A DNA stretch of 64,000 bases. It comes from Sphingomonas daechungensis (GTDB lineage: Bacteria > Pseudomonadota > Alphaproteobacteria > Sphingomonadales > Sphingomonadaceae). The stretch is from the NCBI RefSeq assembly GCF_014489495.1, contig NZ_CP060780.1, forward strand, positions 2,739,001-2,803,000, given 5' to 3'. The first letter of the stretch is position 1. The number at the start of each line of letters is the position of its first letter. Of the stretch, positions 24,860 through 34,455 are shown piece after piece. Below the pieces are notes generated by a model. That model was not told the DNA's origin. It saw only the letters and a list, made by a program, of their open reading frames with translations, and made no database searches. Made by a program: the position numbers and the translations under genes.

Positions 24860-25834
24860 ATGGCTTCCACTCCGGAAAGGGCGAGCCAGCGCCGGATGGG
24901 CGCGTGGCTCTTTCGAGTTTGCGTGAGCGCGCTGTTGCTCGCGCTGATCTTCTATCTCGTTCCTTTCTCCCAGGTGTGGGCGGCAGCTCTTCAAATCTCG
25001 TTGCCGCTCTGGCTTGCGGCGTTGGCGCTGTTCCTGTGCGGACATGCGGCCGCCGCCGCCAAATGGCGGATCCTGATCGGGGGCGGCGTATCCTATCGGC
25101 AGGCGTTCCGCGCACACCTTGCAGGACTGGCCGCCAATCTTGCATTGCCCAGCGTCGCGGGCGGTGACGTCGTTCGTGCAGGGCTGGTCATGAAACATGC
25201 GGACGACAAGCATCGCCTGGCGATAGGCTCGCTTGCGGACCGATTGCTCGACACCTTGGGGCTGGCAATCATCGCGTTGGCAGCGGCGTGGATTGCGTGG
25301 AAGCCCCGGCTGGATTCCGGACTCTGGCTGGGTTGGCCATTGATCGGTCTCGCGGTTCTGGTCGGACTTGGTTTTGCCGCAGCGGTATCGCTCGATCGGC
25401 TCACCAGTCGCAGCGAGCCTTCCGGCAAGATCATGCGGCTGCTTGCAAAGCTCGCCCATTCCGCCGCCGAGCTGGTGCGAAACCCCGGCCGCTTGCTGCT
25501 CTGCCTGGTGATGTCGATGGCGATCCAGTGCCTGTTCGTCGGCATCAACATCGCCTTCGCTCGCGCGGCGCATATCGAAGCGCCGGTCGCAGCCTGGTTC
25601 TATGCCTGGACGACTGCGAAGATCATCGCGATCGCGCCGATCAGCCTCGGCGGGCTGGGACTTCGCGAAGCGAGCATGGCCGGGCTGCTGAAGCCGTTCG
25701 GTGCCGATCCCGCACAAGTGATCGCGATCGGCCTGGTGTGGCAGTCGGTGCTCTATGCGAGCGGGCTGATCGGTTTTCTCGTCCAGTTGCGGCGTGCGCC
25801 GCCAACGGCGTTGGCTGCGGAGCAATCTTCATGA
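24860..25834 (+). CDS. Flippase-like membrane protein (LPG synthase TM / UPF0104 family)
   Basis: A 324-residue polytopic protein with about eight membrane helices. It carries the family signature AFRAHLAGLAANLALPSVAGGDVVRAG near residue 80 (given here only in outline) and IAPISLGGLGLREASM near residue 262. The family covers the transmembrane part of lysyl-phosphatidylglycerol synthases and AglD-like proteins that often partner GT2 enzymes in glycan loci. It lies two bases after the GT2 gene. Its end overlaps the next start (ATGA-like at 25831-25834). Confidence 0.82.
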   Translation: MASTPERASQRRMGAWLFRVCVSALLLALIFYLVPFSQVWAAALQISLPLWLAALALFLCGHAAAAAKWRILIGGGVSYRQAFRAHLAGLAANLALPSVAGGDVVRAGLVMKHADDKHRLAIGSLADRLLDTLGLAIIALAAAWIAWKPRLDSGLWLGWPLIGLAVLVGLGFAAAVSLDRLTSRSEPSGKIMRLLAKLAHSAAELVRNPGRLLLCLVMSMAIQCLFVGINIAFARAAHIEAPVAAWFYAWTTAKIIAIAPISLGGLGLREASMAGLLKPFGADPAQVIAIGLVWQSVLYASGLIGFLVQLRRAPPTALAAEQSS

Positions 25835-27246
25835 AGCAAGTGGTGGTTCTCGGCGCTGGCCCGGCGGGCGTTGGCGCGGCGTTGATGCTTGCGAGAAGCG
25901 GCAAGGCAGGCGTGCAGGTGCTCGAGCGCGCACCGCGCGTCGGCGGCAATTCGGGGAGCTTCCTGCTGGATGGCATCCACTGCGATTTCGGCAGCCACCG
26001 CCTGCATCCATCGACCGAACCGCATCTGCTCGAGATGATCAAAGAAGCGGTCGGCCCCGACCTCTTGTGGCGCCCGCGGCACGGACGCATTCGCCTCCGG
26101 GGCCGCTGGATTCACTTCCCGCTGAAGCCGGTGGACTTGCTGTTGCGCCTTCCGAAAGGCTTCACGTTCCAGTTGCTGTGGGATGCCGCGACCAAGCCGT
26201 TTCGCCGCGCCGGATCCGGCGAGCCGACCTTCGCCAGCGTACTCCACCAGGGCTTGGGGCCCGCGATGTGCGAAAACTTCTACTACCCCTACATGCGCAA
26301 GCTCTGGGCTCTGCCTCCAGAAGAGTTGGCCGTGACCTTGGCGACCCGACGCGTCTCGGGAAGCTCGATCGGCAAGATCCTGAAGAAGATCTTGGGCCAG
26401 GTGCCGGGCTTCAAGAAGCCCCACACGGGCGGCTTCTATTACCCACGCAAGGGTTTCGGGCAGATCAGCGAATGCCTTCGCTCTGAGGCCGAGAACGCTG
26501 GTGCCGAATTCACCTTGGAGGCATCGATCACCGGCATCGAGCTTGAGAGCGGTCGGGTGAAAGCCGTCCGTTACCAGGCCGATGGCAAGGACTTGCGCGT
26601 CGCGACGGACACGGTCTGGTCCACCTTGCCTCTGGCGACGCTTGTCTCGCTCGTCGATCCGCCTGCGCCGCCCGAGGTGGTCGAAGCCGCATCGCGCATT
26701 CAGTATCGCGGCATGATCCTGATCTACCTCGTGCTGGAGCAGGACCAGTTCACCGAATATGATGCGCACTACTTTCCGGAATATGCCGTGCCGATTTCGC
26801 GCCTCTCCGAACCCAAGAATTACTCGGCAAGCACCGAGCCGAAGGGTGTAACCGTCCTGTGCGCGGAACTGCCGTGCGACCCGCATGAGGATCTCTGGAA
26901 GCTTAGCGATGACGCGCTGGGCGCGAAACTTTGCGAATGGCTTGGCGGAGTCGGCCTGCCAGTGACAGCCAAGGTGCGACGGACGGAGACGCGGCGGCTG
27001 GGATATGCCTATCCAGTCTACGACCGCGACTTCGAATCTCATCTGAAGGTCGTCGACAAATGGGCCGAAAGCGTTGGCGGCCTTCTGACATTCGGACGGC
27101 AGGGCCTGTTCGCGCACGACAATACCCATCATGCGCTCGCCATGGCGAACGGTGCCGTCGACTGCCTGAACCCCGACGGCTCTTTCGACCTCGACAAGTG
27201 GCATGCCTATCGCCGCGAATTCGAAACGCACGTGGTCGAGGACTGA
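25831..27246 (+). CDS. FAD-dependent oxidoreductase, UDP-galactopyranose mutase-like
   Basis: A 471-residue flavoprotein. The N-terminal dinucleotide fold is VVVLGAGPAGVGAALML, followed by VLERAPRVGGNSGSF and DFGSHRLHPSTEPHLL. The C-terminal flavin-binding end is GLLTFGRQGLFAHDNTHHAL. This family (protoporphyrinogen oxidase/UGM-like) is common in polysaccharide clusters, where members isomerise or oxidise nucleotide sugars. The exact substrate is unknown. It overlaps the upstream gene by four bases. A paralogue is encoded at 50555-52075. Confidence 0.83.
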   Translation: MKQVVVLGAGPAGVGAALMLARSGKAGVQVLERAPRVGGNSGSFLLDGIHCDFGSHRLHPSTEPHLLEMIKEAVGPDLLWRPRHGRIRLRGRWIHFPLKPVDLLLRLPKGFTFQLLWDAATKPFRRAGSGEPTFASVLHQGLGPAMCENFYYPYMRKLWALPPEELAVTLATRRVSGSSIGKILKKILGQVPGFKKPHTGGFYYPRKGFGQISECLRSEAENAGAEFTLEASITGIELESGRVKAVRYQADGKDLRVATDTVWSTLPLATLVSLVDPPAPPEVVEAASRIQYRGMILIYLVLEQDQFTEYDAHYFPEYAVPISRLSEPKNYSASTEPKGVTVLCAELPCDPHEDLWKLSDDALGAKLCEWLGGVGLPVTAKVRRTETRRLGYAYPVYDRDFESHLKVVDKWAESVGGLLTFGRQGLFAHDNTHHALAMANGAVDCLNPDGSFDLDKWHAYRREFETHVVED

Positions 27247-27253
27247 CGCTCGA

Positions 27254-27994
27254 ATGCTCGTCCTCACCTATCACTCGATCTCGGACGCGGCCGGGCCGAC
27301 TAGCATCCCGCCAGCGGTGTTCGCCGAACAGATGCAGGTCCTCGCCGACCTGGGACGCCGGGGCGTCACGCTGGACGAGTTCATCGCCTGGCACGAAGGC
27401 GACGACAGCAACTCGGGCAACGTCCTCATCACCTTCGACGATGCATTCGACGATTTCGCGCAGGTTGCAGCGCCGATCCTTCGTCGTCACGGATTCTCCG
27501 CCCTGATGTTTGTCCCGACCCGGCGGCTGGGCCATCCCGAGGCATGGCAAGGCGCCAACAATCCCGCGCGGCCGCTCATGGACTGGGCGACGGTTCGCGC
27601 ATTGGCGAAGGACGGCATGGAGTTCGGCGGACACAGCCGTACCCACGCCGATCTTACGAAGCTTGCCCCTGCCGACCGCGAGGAAGAGATTGCCGGATGC
27701 GCCGATGACCTGTCGGCGGAGATTGGCAAAGCGGTCGAGGGCTTTGCGGCGCCTTATGGCCGCGTTTCACCGGAAGTCGTGGAGACCATCGGCAAGCATT
27801 ACCGCGCAGCCTTCGGAGTGCGGCTGGATGTGCCGACCCGTGCTGACAGTCGCTTCGACCTGCCGCGGATCGACATGCACTATTTTCGCGACCGCAAGCA
27901 CTGGACCGGGCTTCTAGAAGGCCGCCGGACTTACCTCCGGGCGCGGCAGGCGTTGCGGGCGGTTCGTTCGAAGGTGGTCAGCAGCTTCTACTGA
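27254..27994 (+). CDS. Polysaccharide deacetylase (NodB domain)
   Basis: A 246-residue protein from ATG 27254, seven bases after the flavoprotein stop. NodB motifs are present: VLITFDDAFDDF (motif 1, catalytic and metal Asp), GGHSRTHADLTKL (motif 2, metal His pair) and GFAAPYGRVSPE (motif 3). No signal peptide is obvious, so it may act on lipid-linked intermediates at the cytoplasmic face or be exported otherwise. It removes N- or O-acetyl groups from glycans. Its end overlaps the convergent flippase gene by seven bases. Confidence 0.88.
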   Translation: MLVLTYHSISDAAGPTSIPPAVFAEQMQVLADLGRRGVTLDEFIAWHEGDDSNSGNVLITFDDAFDDFAQVAAPILRRHGFSALMFVPTRRLGHPEAWQGANNPARPLMDWATVRALAKDGMEFGGHSRTHADLTKLAPADREEEIAGCADDLSAEIGKAVEGFAAPYGRVSPEVVETIGKHYRAAFGVRLDVPTRADSRFDLPRIDMHYFRDRKHWTGLLEGRRTYLRARQALRAVRSKVVSSFY

Positions 27995-29457
27995 GCGAGA
28001 TGCCCGGCGCGGGCCAGGTGAAGTACGTCCTTCCAAAGCGTTCGATCGATAAGGGGCGCCGCCACGGCATAGAGCGCGACCGCGCCTACCGCTTCGATCC
28101 AAACCGGCAACGCAATCAAGACGGTCCCGAGAGCCAGTGCAACGGCAAGCAAGAGCGGTCTCGCCGCAAGCATCAGCGGCGGCGTTTCAACCTTCCGAAC
28201 CCAGGCGAGGACGTAGGAGCTGACCCAGACGCCCATGCCACCGCCGAGCCCGGCGGCTGCGGCGCCGGTCTCATGGAAACGCGGGACAAGAATGAGGCCG
28301 AGTCCGGCGACCGTAATCAAGCCGACGACCTGCGACCGGAAGACCTCGACCTCCTTGTGATCGAGAATCAGCGACCAGCGTGCATGGCCGGCCAGGAACA
28401 TGACCGGGACCGTCCAGATCAGGATCGCAAGCGAGGTCGCCGCCGCCCCGAACTCTCGGCCGTAGATGATCTCCATGATCGGCTGCGCAGCCAGAGTCAC
28501 GAACAGGCCGCCGCCGATCGTCGTCCAGGCCATGGTGCGAAAGGAGCTGCGCATGAGCGTGGCAAGCGCCTCCGCGCTGACGCGCGCCATGCGCGATGCC
28601 GTTGCGTAGAGATTGAAATGATAGACAAAGCTGAATTGCGCGACCGACGCAGCGAGGCGAGCCGCGCCAGCGTAGAAACCTACTCCTGCACCGCCGACCA
28701 GTGAACCCATCAGGAACAAGGGCGCATATTGCGCGGCTGACCAGATCATCGTCCCGAGCGCGACCGGGAGCGCCTCGCGGATTAGCGACGCGTCCTCGAA
28801 TCGGGTCCACAAACGGACTGGAGCGATCTTCTTCCGCTGAACGTACAATGCGTAAGCGGCGGCAGCGATGATGCCGGCGATCTCGCAAGCTCCGACGAGG
28901 ACCGCATTCTCGACTCCTCGCACCAGCAGCAGGATGGCCGCGAAGAACACCAGCATGCGAAAGATTTGAGCGAGCGCGATCTGCGCCATCAGGCCAGCGC
29001 TCTGCAGCAGCCATTCCTGGTAAAACGCACTGAACAACAGGCTGAGCGCATAGAGCGTGACCAGGCCGTGCAGCGCCGGCGGTCCGCCGAAAATGTTGAC
29101 GCCGGCGATCATAACCAGAGCGCAGAGAACTGCGACCGCGAAGCGGATCAGGAAGACTTGTGTGGCGAGTTCGCCGCGCTTTTCCGGAGCGGCAGCAGCG
29201 CGTCTGACACCGATGGTTGTGAGGCCAAGGTCGACGACCATTCCGAACAAGCCAGCGAGACCGACCACGAATTCCACTTCGCCATAAGATTCGGGGTCGA
29301 GGACGCGCGCCAGGTAAGCGAAGGCGAGAACGCCGACGAGCTTGGCGGCAATTTGCCCGGCGACCAGCAGTCCGAGGTCGCGGAAGAACTTGGCGCCACT
29401 GCCGGCGAGCTTTCCCCACAATTGCGCCCACGCAGGCGGTGCGGACTCAGACGGCAT
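27988..29457 (-). CDS. Oligosaccharide flippase (Wzx-like)
   Basis: A 489-residue protein with about 12-14 hydrophobic helices, starting KFFRDLGLLVAGQIAAKLVG after a short basic lead. Features such as YLARVLDPESYGEVEFVVGL and the repeated MATE-like bundle place it in the polysaccharide-synthase/Wzx family. It would move undecaprenyl-linked repeat units across the inner membrane. It is the last gene of the minus-strand block with SMR-like, rfbF, rfbG and a large membrane protein. Confidence 0.87.
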   Translation of the reverse strand: MPSESAPPAWAQLWGKLAGSGAKFFRDLGLLVAGQIAAKLVGVLAFAYLARVLDPESYGEVEFVVGLAGLFGMVVDLGLTTIGVRRAAAAPEKRGELATQVFLIRFAVAVLCALVMIAGVNIFGGPPALHGLVTLYALSLLFSAFYQEWLLQSAGLMAQIALAQIFRMLVFFAAILLLVRGVENAVLVGACEIAGIIAAAAYALYVQRKKIAPVRLWTRFEDASLIREALPVALGTMIWSAAQYAPLFLMGSLVGGAGVGFYAGAARLAASVAQFSFVYHFNLYATASRMARVSAEALATLMRSSFRTMAWTTIGGGLFVTLAAQPIMEIIYGREFGAAATSLAILIWTVPVMFLAGHARWSLILDHKEVEVFRSQVVGLITVAGLGLILVPRFHETGAAAAGLGGGMGVWVSSYVLAWVRKVETPPLMLAARPLLLAVALALGTVLIALPVWIEAVGAVALYAVAAPLIDRTLWKDVLHLARAGHLAQ

Positions 29458-29472
29458 GGCTTGCCGGACGGA

Positions 29473-29847
29473 TCAGGCGCTTTTGGCCACGAGCACGCAT
29501 CCGACGAGGATGAGCAAAGTCCCGGCAAGCTTCAACGGGGTGATCGCTTCCTTCAGAAAAACGGCAGCGAAGACCATCGTCAGGACGAAGCCGAGGCTGA
29601 CAAAGGGATATGCGGTCGACAGGTCCGCCTCCGAAAGCACCCACAACCAAAGGGCGACGGAGCTAACGTAGATGAACACAGCGGCCCATAAGGCGGGCGA
29701 AACGGCAGCGGCGCCGAGCGCGCTCACGGCCCCTGCCGCGATCGCATTCTTGAGATGCGCACGCTCGACCGCGATCTTCAATGCCATTTGGCCCACAGCC
29801 GACATGGCGACCGCGCTGACAATCAAGACGTAAACCTTCGGCTGCAT
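29473..29847 (-). CDS. SMR/EamA-type small membrane transporter (ArnE-like)
   Basis: A 124-residue protein with four helices. The features SAVGQMALKIAVERA, SVALWLWVLSEADLSTAYPF and PLKLAGTLLILVGCVLV match the EmrE/ArnE-ArnF type. In glycan loci such proteins are thought to flip small lipid-linked sugars or act with a partner of the same kind. No second subunit is present. It follows the rfbF stop directly (29848), so it is probably co-transcribed. Confidence 0.82.
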   Translation of the reverse strand: MQPKVYVLIVSAVAMSAVGQMALKIAVERAHLKNAIAAGAVSALGAAAVSPALWAAVFIYVSSVALWLWVLSEADLSTAYPFVSLGFVLTMVFAAVFLKEAITPLKLAGTLLILVGCVLVAKSA

Positions 29848-30630
29848 CTACCAGCTTTTCCACGGCGGGGCGGGTTCGCTCCACATCGCTTCCAGCTCGT
29901 GGCGGTCGCGCAACGTATCCATCGGCTTCCAGAACCCGCGGTGGCGGAAGGCCATCAACTGCCCGTGCTGCGCCAGCTTCTCGAGTGGATCGCGCTCCCA
30001 GATCTCGTCGTCGCTGTCCGACAGATAATCGCGCACTTTCGGCGACAGCACGAAGAAGCCGCCGTTGATGAGCGCCCCGTCGCCCTGCGGCTTTTCGACG
30101 AAGGCCTCGACTTGATCGCCGTCGTCCTCGCCGAACTTGAGCGCGCCGAAGCGGCCCGGCGGCGTGACGGCCGTGACGGTGGCGAGTTTCCCATGCTGCT
30201 TGTGAAAATCGATCAGGGCCCGGATGTCGACGTCGGCAACGCCGTCACCGTAAGTCAGGCAGAATGCCTCGTCGTCCTCGACGAACGGAAGCACCTTGCG
30301 CAGCCGCGCACCGGTCATCGCCTTGTCCCCCGTATCGATCAGCGTGACGCACCAATCCTCGCAGGCCTTGCGATGGATCTTGGCCTCGCCGGTGCGCATG
30401 TCGAACGTCACGTCCGAGTTCCGCAGCGCGTAGTTCTGGAAGTATTCCTTGATGAGTTCACCGCGATAGCCAAGGCAGATGATGAAGTCCGTGACGCCGT
30501 GGCTCTCGTAGATCTTCATCACGTGCCAAAGGATCGGCTTGTCGCCGATCTCGACCATCGGCTTCGGCTTGAGGTGCGTTTCCTCGGACAATCGCGTGCC
30601 GAGGCCGCCTGCCAGGATGATCGCCTTCAT
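29848..30630 (-). CDS. rfbF: Glucose-1-phosphate cytidylyltransferase
   Basis: A 260-residue enzyme making CDP-glucose from CTP and glucose-1-phosphate. The start is ATG 30630 (MKAIILAGGLGTRLSEETHL), the nucleotidyltransferase signature. KPKPMVEIGDKPILWHVMK and LTYGDGVADVDI (metal site) follow, with the end GFWKPMDTLRDRHELE. All are diagnostic of RfbF-type enzymes. It is immediately downstream of rfbG, so the pair supplies CDP-4-keto-6-deoxyglucose. Confidence 0.95.
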   Translation of the reverse strand: MKAIILAGGLGTRLSEETHLKPKPMVEIGDKPILWHVMKIYESHGVTDFIICLGYRGELIKEYFQNYALRNSDVTFDMRTGEAKIHRKACEDWCVTLIDTGDKAMTGARLRKVLPFVEDDEAFCLTYGDGVADVDIRALIDFHKQHGKLATVTAVTPPGRFGALKFGEDDGDQVEAFVEKPQGDGALINGGFFVLSPKVRDYLSDSDDEIWERDPLEKLAQHGQLMAFRHRGFWKPMDTLRDRHELEAMWSEPAPPWKSW

Positions 30631-30632
30631 CC

Positions 30633-31714
30633 TCAATCTCCCCCTCGATGTCGCCGATCGCGATGCGATAATTCCGAAGCTGGTCCAGCGTAATTGCGCG
30701 GCCCGCATCCGGATCGGCGTAGTAGGCCGCATACCACCCGGCAGTCCGGGCGATCACCTCTTCCGTGTTCCACGGCGGCGCAAAGCCGAGCTCACGTCGC
30801 GCCTTTCCGACGTCGAGCGCCAGCAAATTGGCTTCCTTGAGCGGCGACGAACCGAAATCGATGGCCGGCGCCTTCGAATGGCGCGACAGCATATCGACCA
30901 ATTGCCTGACCGTGACAGCTTCAGGATCAGCTGGCCCGATGTTCCAGCTTTCGTTCCGGGCGGCGTCCGATGTCAGCAAATGTGCCGCGATCGCCAAGTA
31001 GCCGTGGCAGGCGGACAGCACATGCTGCCAGGGGCGGATCGAATCCGGATTGCGGATCGACAGGGTCGTTCCGTCGGTCGCTGCGCGGTAGAAGTCGGGG
31101 ACGATGCGGTCTTCCGACCAGTCGCCTCCGCCGATGATGTTGCCGCCTCGCGCCGTTGCGATACGCATGCCGTTGCCCAGATCGGCCAGCGTTTCCTGAT
31201 AGGAGCGAGTGATGATTTCCGCGCAGGCCTTGGACGCGCTGTACGGGTCCTTGCCACCGAGACGGTCAGCTTCCGAATAAGGCTCGGGCCGCTCCACGTT
31301 CTCGTAGACCTTGTCCGTAGTGACGCAGACGAACGCCTTCACCGAGCCGCACCCGCGCGACGCCTCCAGTACGTTGGCCGTGCCCATGGCGTTCGAGGAG
31401 AATGTCTCCAGCGGGTCGCGGTAGGAGCGGCGAACCAGTGGCTGGGCCGCGAGATGCATCACAAGCTCGGGCTGCGCTGCCTCAAGCGCTTCGCGCAAGC
31501 TGGGATAGTCGCGAATGTCGCCGATGATGCTTCGAGTGTAGGTCGCTCCTTCGCCTAGAATCCCAAAGAGGTTGGGATCCGTCTCGGGCTCCAAAGAGTA
31601 ACCTGTTACCTCGCAGCCGATTGCGGACAGCCACGCGCCCAGCCACGAGCCGGTGAAGCCCGTGTGGCCGGTCAGGAAGATTCTCCTGTTCGCCAGCGCT
31701 GCCGAAACGGTCAT
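30633..31714 (-). CDS. rfbG: CDP-glucose 4,6-dehydratase (one frameshift at the 3' end)
   Basis: It converts CDP-glucose to CDP-4-keto-6-deoxyglucose using bound NAD. ATG 31714; the Rossmann start is RRIFLTGHTGFTGSWLGAWL, then MHLAAQPLVRRSYRDP, the catalytic YSASKACAE (Tyr-Lys) and RPWQHVLSACHGYLAI. The uncorrected frame runs on through rfbF. Adding one base to the C5 run at 30640-30644 gives a TGA at 30633-30635, three bases before the rfbF ATG, and about 360 residues, the normal length. Confidence 0.92.
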
Positions 31715-31733
31715 GCTGCCAGCCCTGCGCCCA

Positions 31734-33552
31734 TCAATGCGGGGTTTCCAGACTGACAGCCTTGTATGTTCCGTTTTCGTACAAGGGTTTGCCAGGCCAC
31801 GGCGTCTCCCGGTCGAGCACGGCGAAACGCGCACGATACTCGGCCGAAAGTTGCGCCGCTTTCTCCCGGGTCATCGCCCGATAGTTCGCGTCCATGGCGT
31901 GCTGCGCGACGAAACCGCCACCGGGGACATCTCCGTAGACGTCGCGGATCCGCCGGCGCCATTCGCGCATGGCGAGTTCCTGCAGCGGGATGCTGGTGAA
32001 ATCCACGACGACGGGCCGCTCCGCGATAAGACGGAAAGTCTCGAACTCCGGGGGGTGATCCATACGGCTCCGGCCGGCGTATTGACCTTGGCCCATCGGG
32101 CGATGTCGGCGTCGTCGGTCTTCAGGTCCGACCATTGATAGGTTGGGTTGAAGATGCCGCGATGGCTGATCTGCAGCGACCGATTGACCCAGCCGAAGGC
32201 GATCAGAGCGATGGCTGCGGAGATGGCCAGTCCCGCCGCGACCGGAAGCACGAGCGGGGACATGTAGAGCAATCCGATACTCATTCCGGCAAGCGCTGCA
32301 CGGACGACCTCCTCGCGCGATCCGATGTGCATGGTTTCGTAGAAAGCGAACAGCGCCAGGAGCACCGTGAGGACGATCTCGGTCCGCTTGCCGACGCTCC
32401 AACGCTCGGCCGCCAGGGCAAGAGTGGTCGCAGCAAGCATGACGTAAGGCTGGGCTTCGCCCGTCGAGAGGAGAACGAGGAAAGGCGCCGCCACGAGCAG
32501 CGGGCGGCCGGTCCCGAGCCAGCGGCTTGCTACCGCTCCAAACAGGAGGAAGCCTGCCCACTTCACGACCATCAGCATGCGGAAGACCTGAGCCGAGGCG
32601 GCCAGGCGATTGTGCATGCTGTCCACCAGGATCAGGCTCGCCGCACACATAACTATGACGATGCCTGTCGCGAACAGCAGACGATTGCGCAACGCGACTT
32701 GGCCGGCTTCCCGAAGCTGATAGGCGAGGATCGCGATCGCCGCGAGAAATGCGGCGACCTGGCGATAGTGCGACAACGGAAACGTCGTCCCGAGGTAATG
32801 GTGCGGGGACCGGAATGCCGGGACGATCGAGAAGAATTCTTCGGACGACAGCCGCACGTTTTCGCTCGAGAGGTCGGGAAGCACCCAGGCAACGAAGAAC
32901 AGGGCCGCAAACAGCAGGCCGGACGGATGTATGCGAGCAGCTCGCGAACGCCCTTTCGCTCCACCAGGTCGGAGAGGGCGCAAGACCCATAAGCGACCAG
33001 CGCAATCTCCGGCCCGATCAGCGGGTGGCTCAACGAGGCGACAAAGAATGCGCCGGCCGCCAGGTAGCGCCTCCCTTCCGCCAGCCAGATGAATCCCGCG
33101 AAGCTCAGCGGAATGGCGATGCTCGCAGGCTGGAAGCTCTCGAAGCGAAGATAGCCGGCAAGGCCGAGCGCAAAACTGCTGTTGGCGATCGCCAAGGCAG
33201 CCGCGATCGCCGAGCCGGTTGGGCTTCCCTCCAGCCGCTTTCTCACCGCCTGGAAAGTGACCAGCCCCAGTCCGAAATTAACGGCACAGGTCAGCAGGAA
33301 GATCACCACCGCCAGCGGTGCGATGTGCGTCAGAAAGCTAACGAACCAGGAATAATAGAAGCGCGGGCCGAAGCGGACGGCGCTGTCGGTGTAGAAGTCG
33401 CCGACGATGAAGTTCGGGTCGCGGAGCCGCTCGATGATCGGAAACTGCTCGACCTGGTTCCCCATGCCGAACTGATATCCAAGCACCGGGATCGCGGTGA
33501 GGATGACGAGAAACGCAATATCCCGATTGCTCAGGTTCAACCTTGTCGACAT
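31734..33552 (-). CDS. Large multi-pass membrane protein, DUF6798-like (two frameshifts)
   Basis: About 606 residues from ATG 33552 (MSTRLNLSNRDIAFLVILTA) after restoring one base near 32925-32935 and one in the G6 run at 32050-32055. There are about ten membrane helices, then a soluble C-terminus with TPAGAVWITPPEFETFRLIA and RPVVVDFTSIPLQELAMREW. That tail pattern resembles DUF6798 proteins, large membrane proteins of glycan loci with glycosyltransferase- or polymerase-like topology. The assignment is from memory of the family and is not certain. The start is divergent from the epimerase gene at 33621. Confidence 0.65.
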
Positions 33553-33620
33553 CCCCGGTTTCTTCTCAGCTGAAATCGTGAGAGGATTTCCCCGCTGACA
33601 GGCTACGGGGTCTCCAGGTT

Positions 33621-34448
33621 GTGACAAGTTGCGATCCTGCAACGATATTCCTGACAGGATCGCATGGCTTGGTCGGCAGTTCCATTCAGCGGAAACTGAG
33701 AGGAGACGATCGCTTCCGGGTCGTGCCAGTCGAGCGCGGAACCACCCTGCCCGTCACTGATGGTCCATCATTCCTGATCCATGCGGCGTGGCCTCACAAT
33801 GACGATGAGGCATGGTCGCAATTTCTTGACTGGACCCTAGAGCTTCATCGAAGCGCCGCCGCTTGCAATGCTTGGTTCGTCGCCCTCGGAAGCGGGATCG
33901 AAGCCTGTGCCGAGCACCCCGGACTGAAGGATCCGTACTTGGGATACGCCCGGCGCAAGCTGGATTTGAGGTCCGCTCTGGAAGGGCAAGGCCCGCTCAG
34001 TTGGGTCCGGCTGCATTTCATGTTCGGACCCGGTGAGCAGCCGTCGCGCCTGCTGCCCGCCGCCGTTCGGGCTGCCCTTGCAAACGAGGAGTTCGTCTGC
34101 GGATCGCTCGACCGCCGCCGCCGGTGGCTGCATCTTGAGGACCAAGCCGACTTTCTCGCCAGATTTCTGGTCGATCCGCAGCCGGGCCAGTGGGACATCG
34201 CGGGCCGCAGCGATGTTTCGTTTCGGGACTTGCTCGACCTGGTGGGGCGCGCGGTGGGACGAAAGCTGCAACTGAGGGAAAGCGATGCGCCCGCGCCGGA
34301 TTCGGCATTGGCGTTCGTCGTTCCGGAGCGGATGGCGCCGGTCGTCCCGGCCGATGCCGGCGACCCGGCAAACCTGACGCGAAGGCTGGAAGAGTATGTT
34401 GCGCAGCTTCGCGCGACATCGACAGAGGTTGAACCGGGGTTAGGCTGA
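33621..34448 (+). CDS. NAD-dependent epimerase/dehydratase family protein
   Basis: A 275-residue short-chain (extended SDR) protein from GTG 33621. TIFLTGSHGLVGSSIQRKL is the nucleotide-binding start. The catalytic YLGYARRKLD supplies Tyr and Lys (Y-x3-K is here YARRK), and the substrate region is WLHLEDQADFLARFL. It likely reduces or epimerises a CDP-4-keto sugar made by RfbG and the methyltransferase that follows. It is seven bases from the methyltransferase gene. The exact reaction cannot be read. Confidence 0.8.
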   Translation: MTSCDPATIFLTGSHGLVGSSIQRKLRGDDRFRVVPVERGTTLPVTDGPSFLIHAAWPHNDDEAWSQFLDWTLELHRSAAACNAWFVALGSGIEACAEHPGLKDPYLGYARRKLDLRSALEGQGPLSWVRLHFMFGPGEQPSRLLPAAVRAALANEEFVCGSLDRRRRWLHLEDQADFLARFLVDPQPGQWDIAGRSDVSFRDLLDLVGRAVGRKLQLRESDAPAPDSALAFVVPERMAPVVPADAGDPANLTRRLEEYVAQLRATSTEVEPGLG

Positions 34449-34455
34449 GGTTGGT

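Noticed and set aside
25753..27267. Minus-strand reading frame of 504 codons
   Set aside because: It lies opposite the flavoprotein gene, which has clear FAD motifs. The antisense product is Arg/Ala-rich with no recognisable domain.
31600..31616. GTAACCTGTTAC, similar to the LacI-type palindrome at 61059
   Set aside because: It is inside the coding sequence of rfbG, lacks the central CG symmetry, and is explained by codons.
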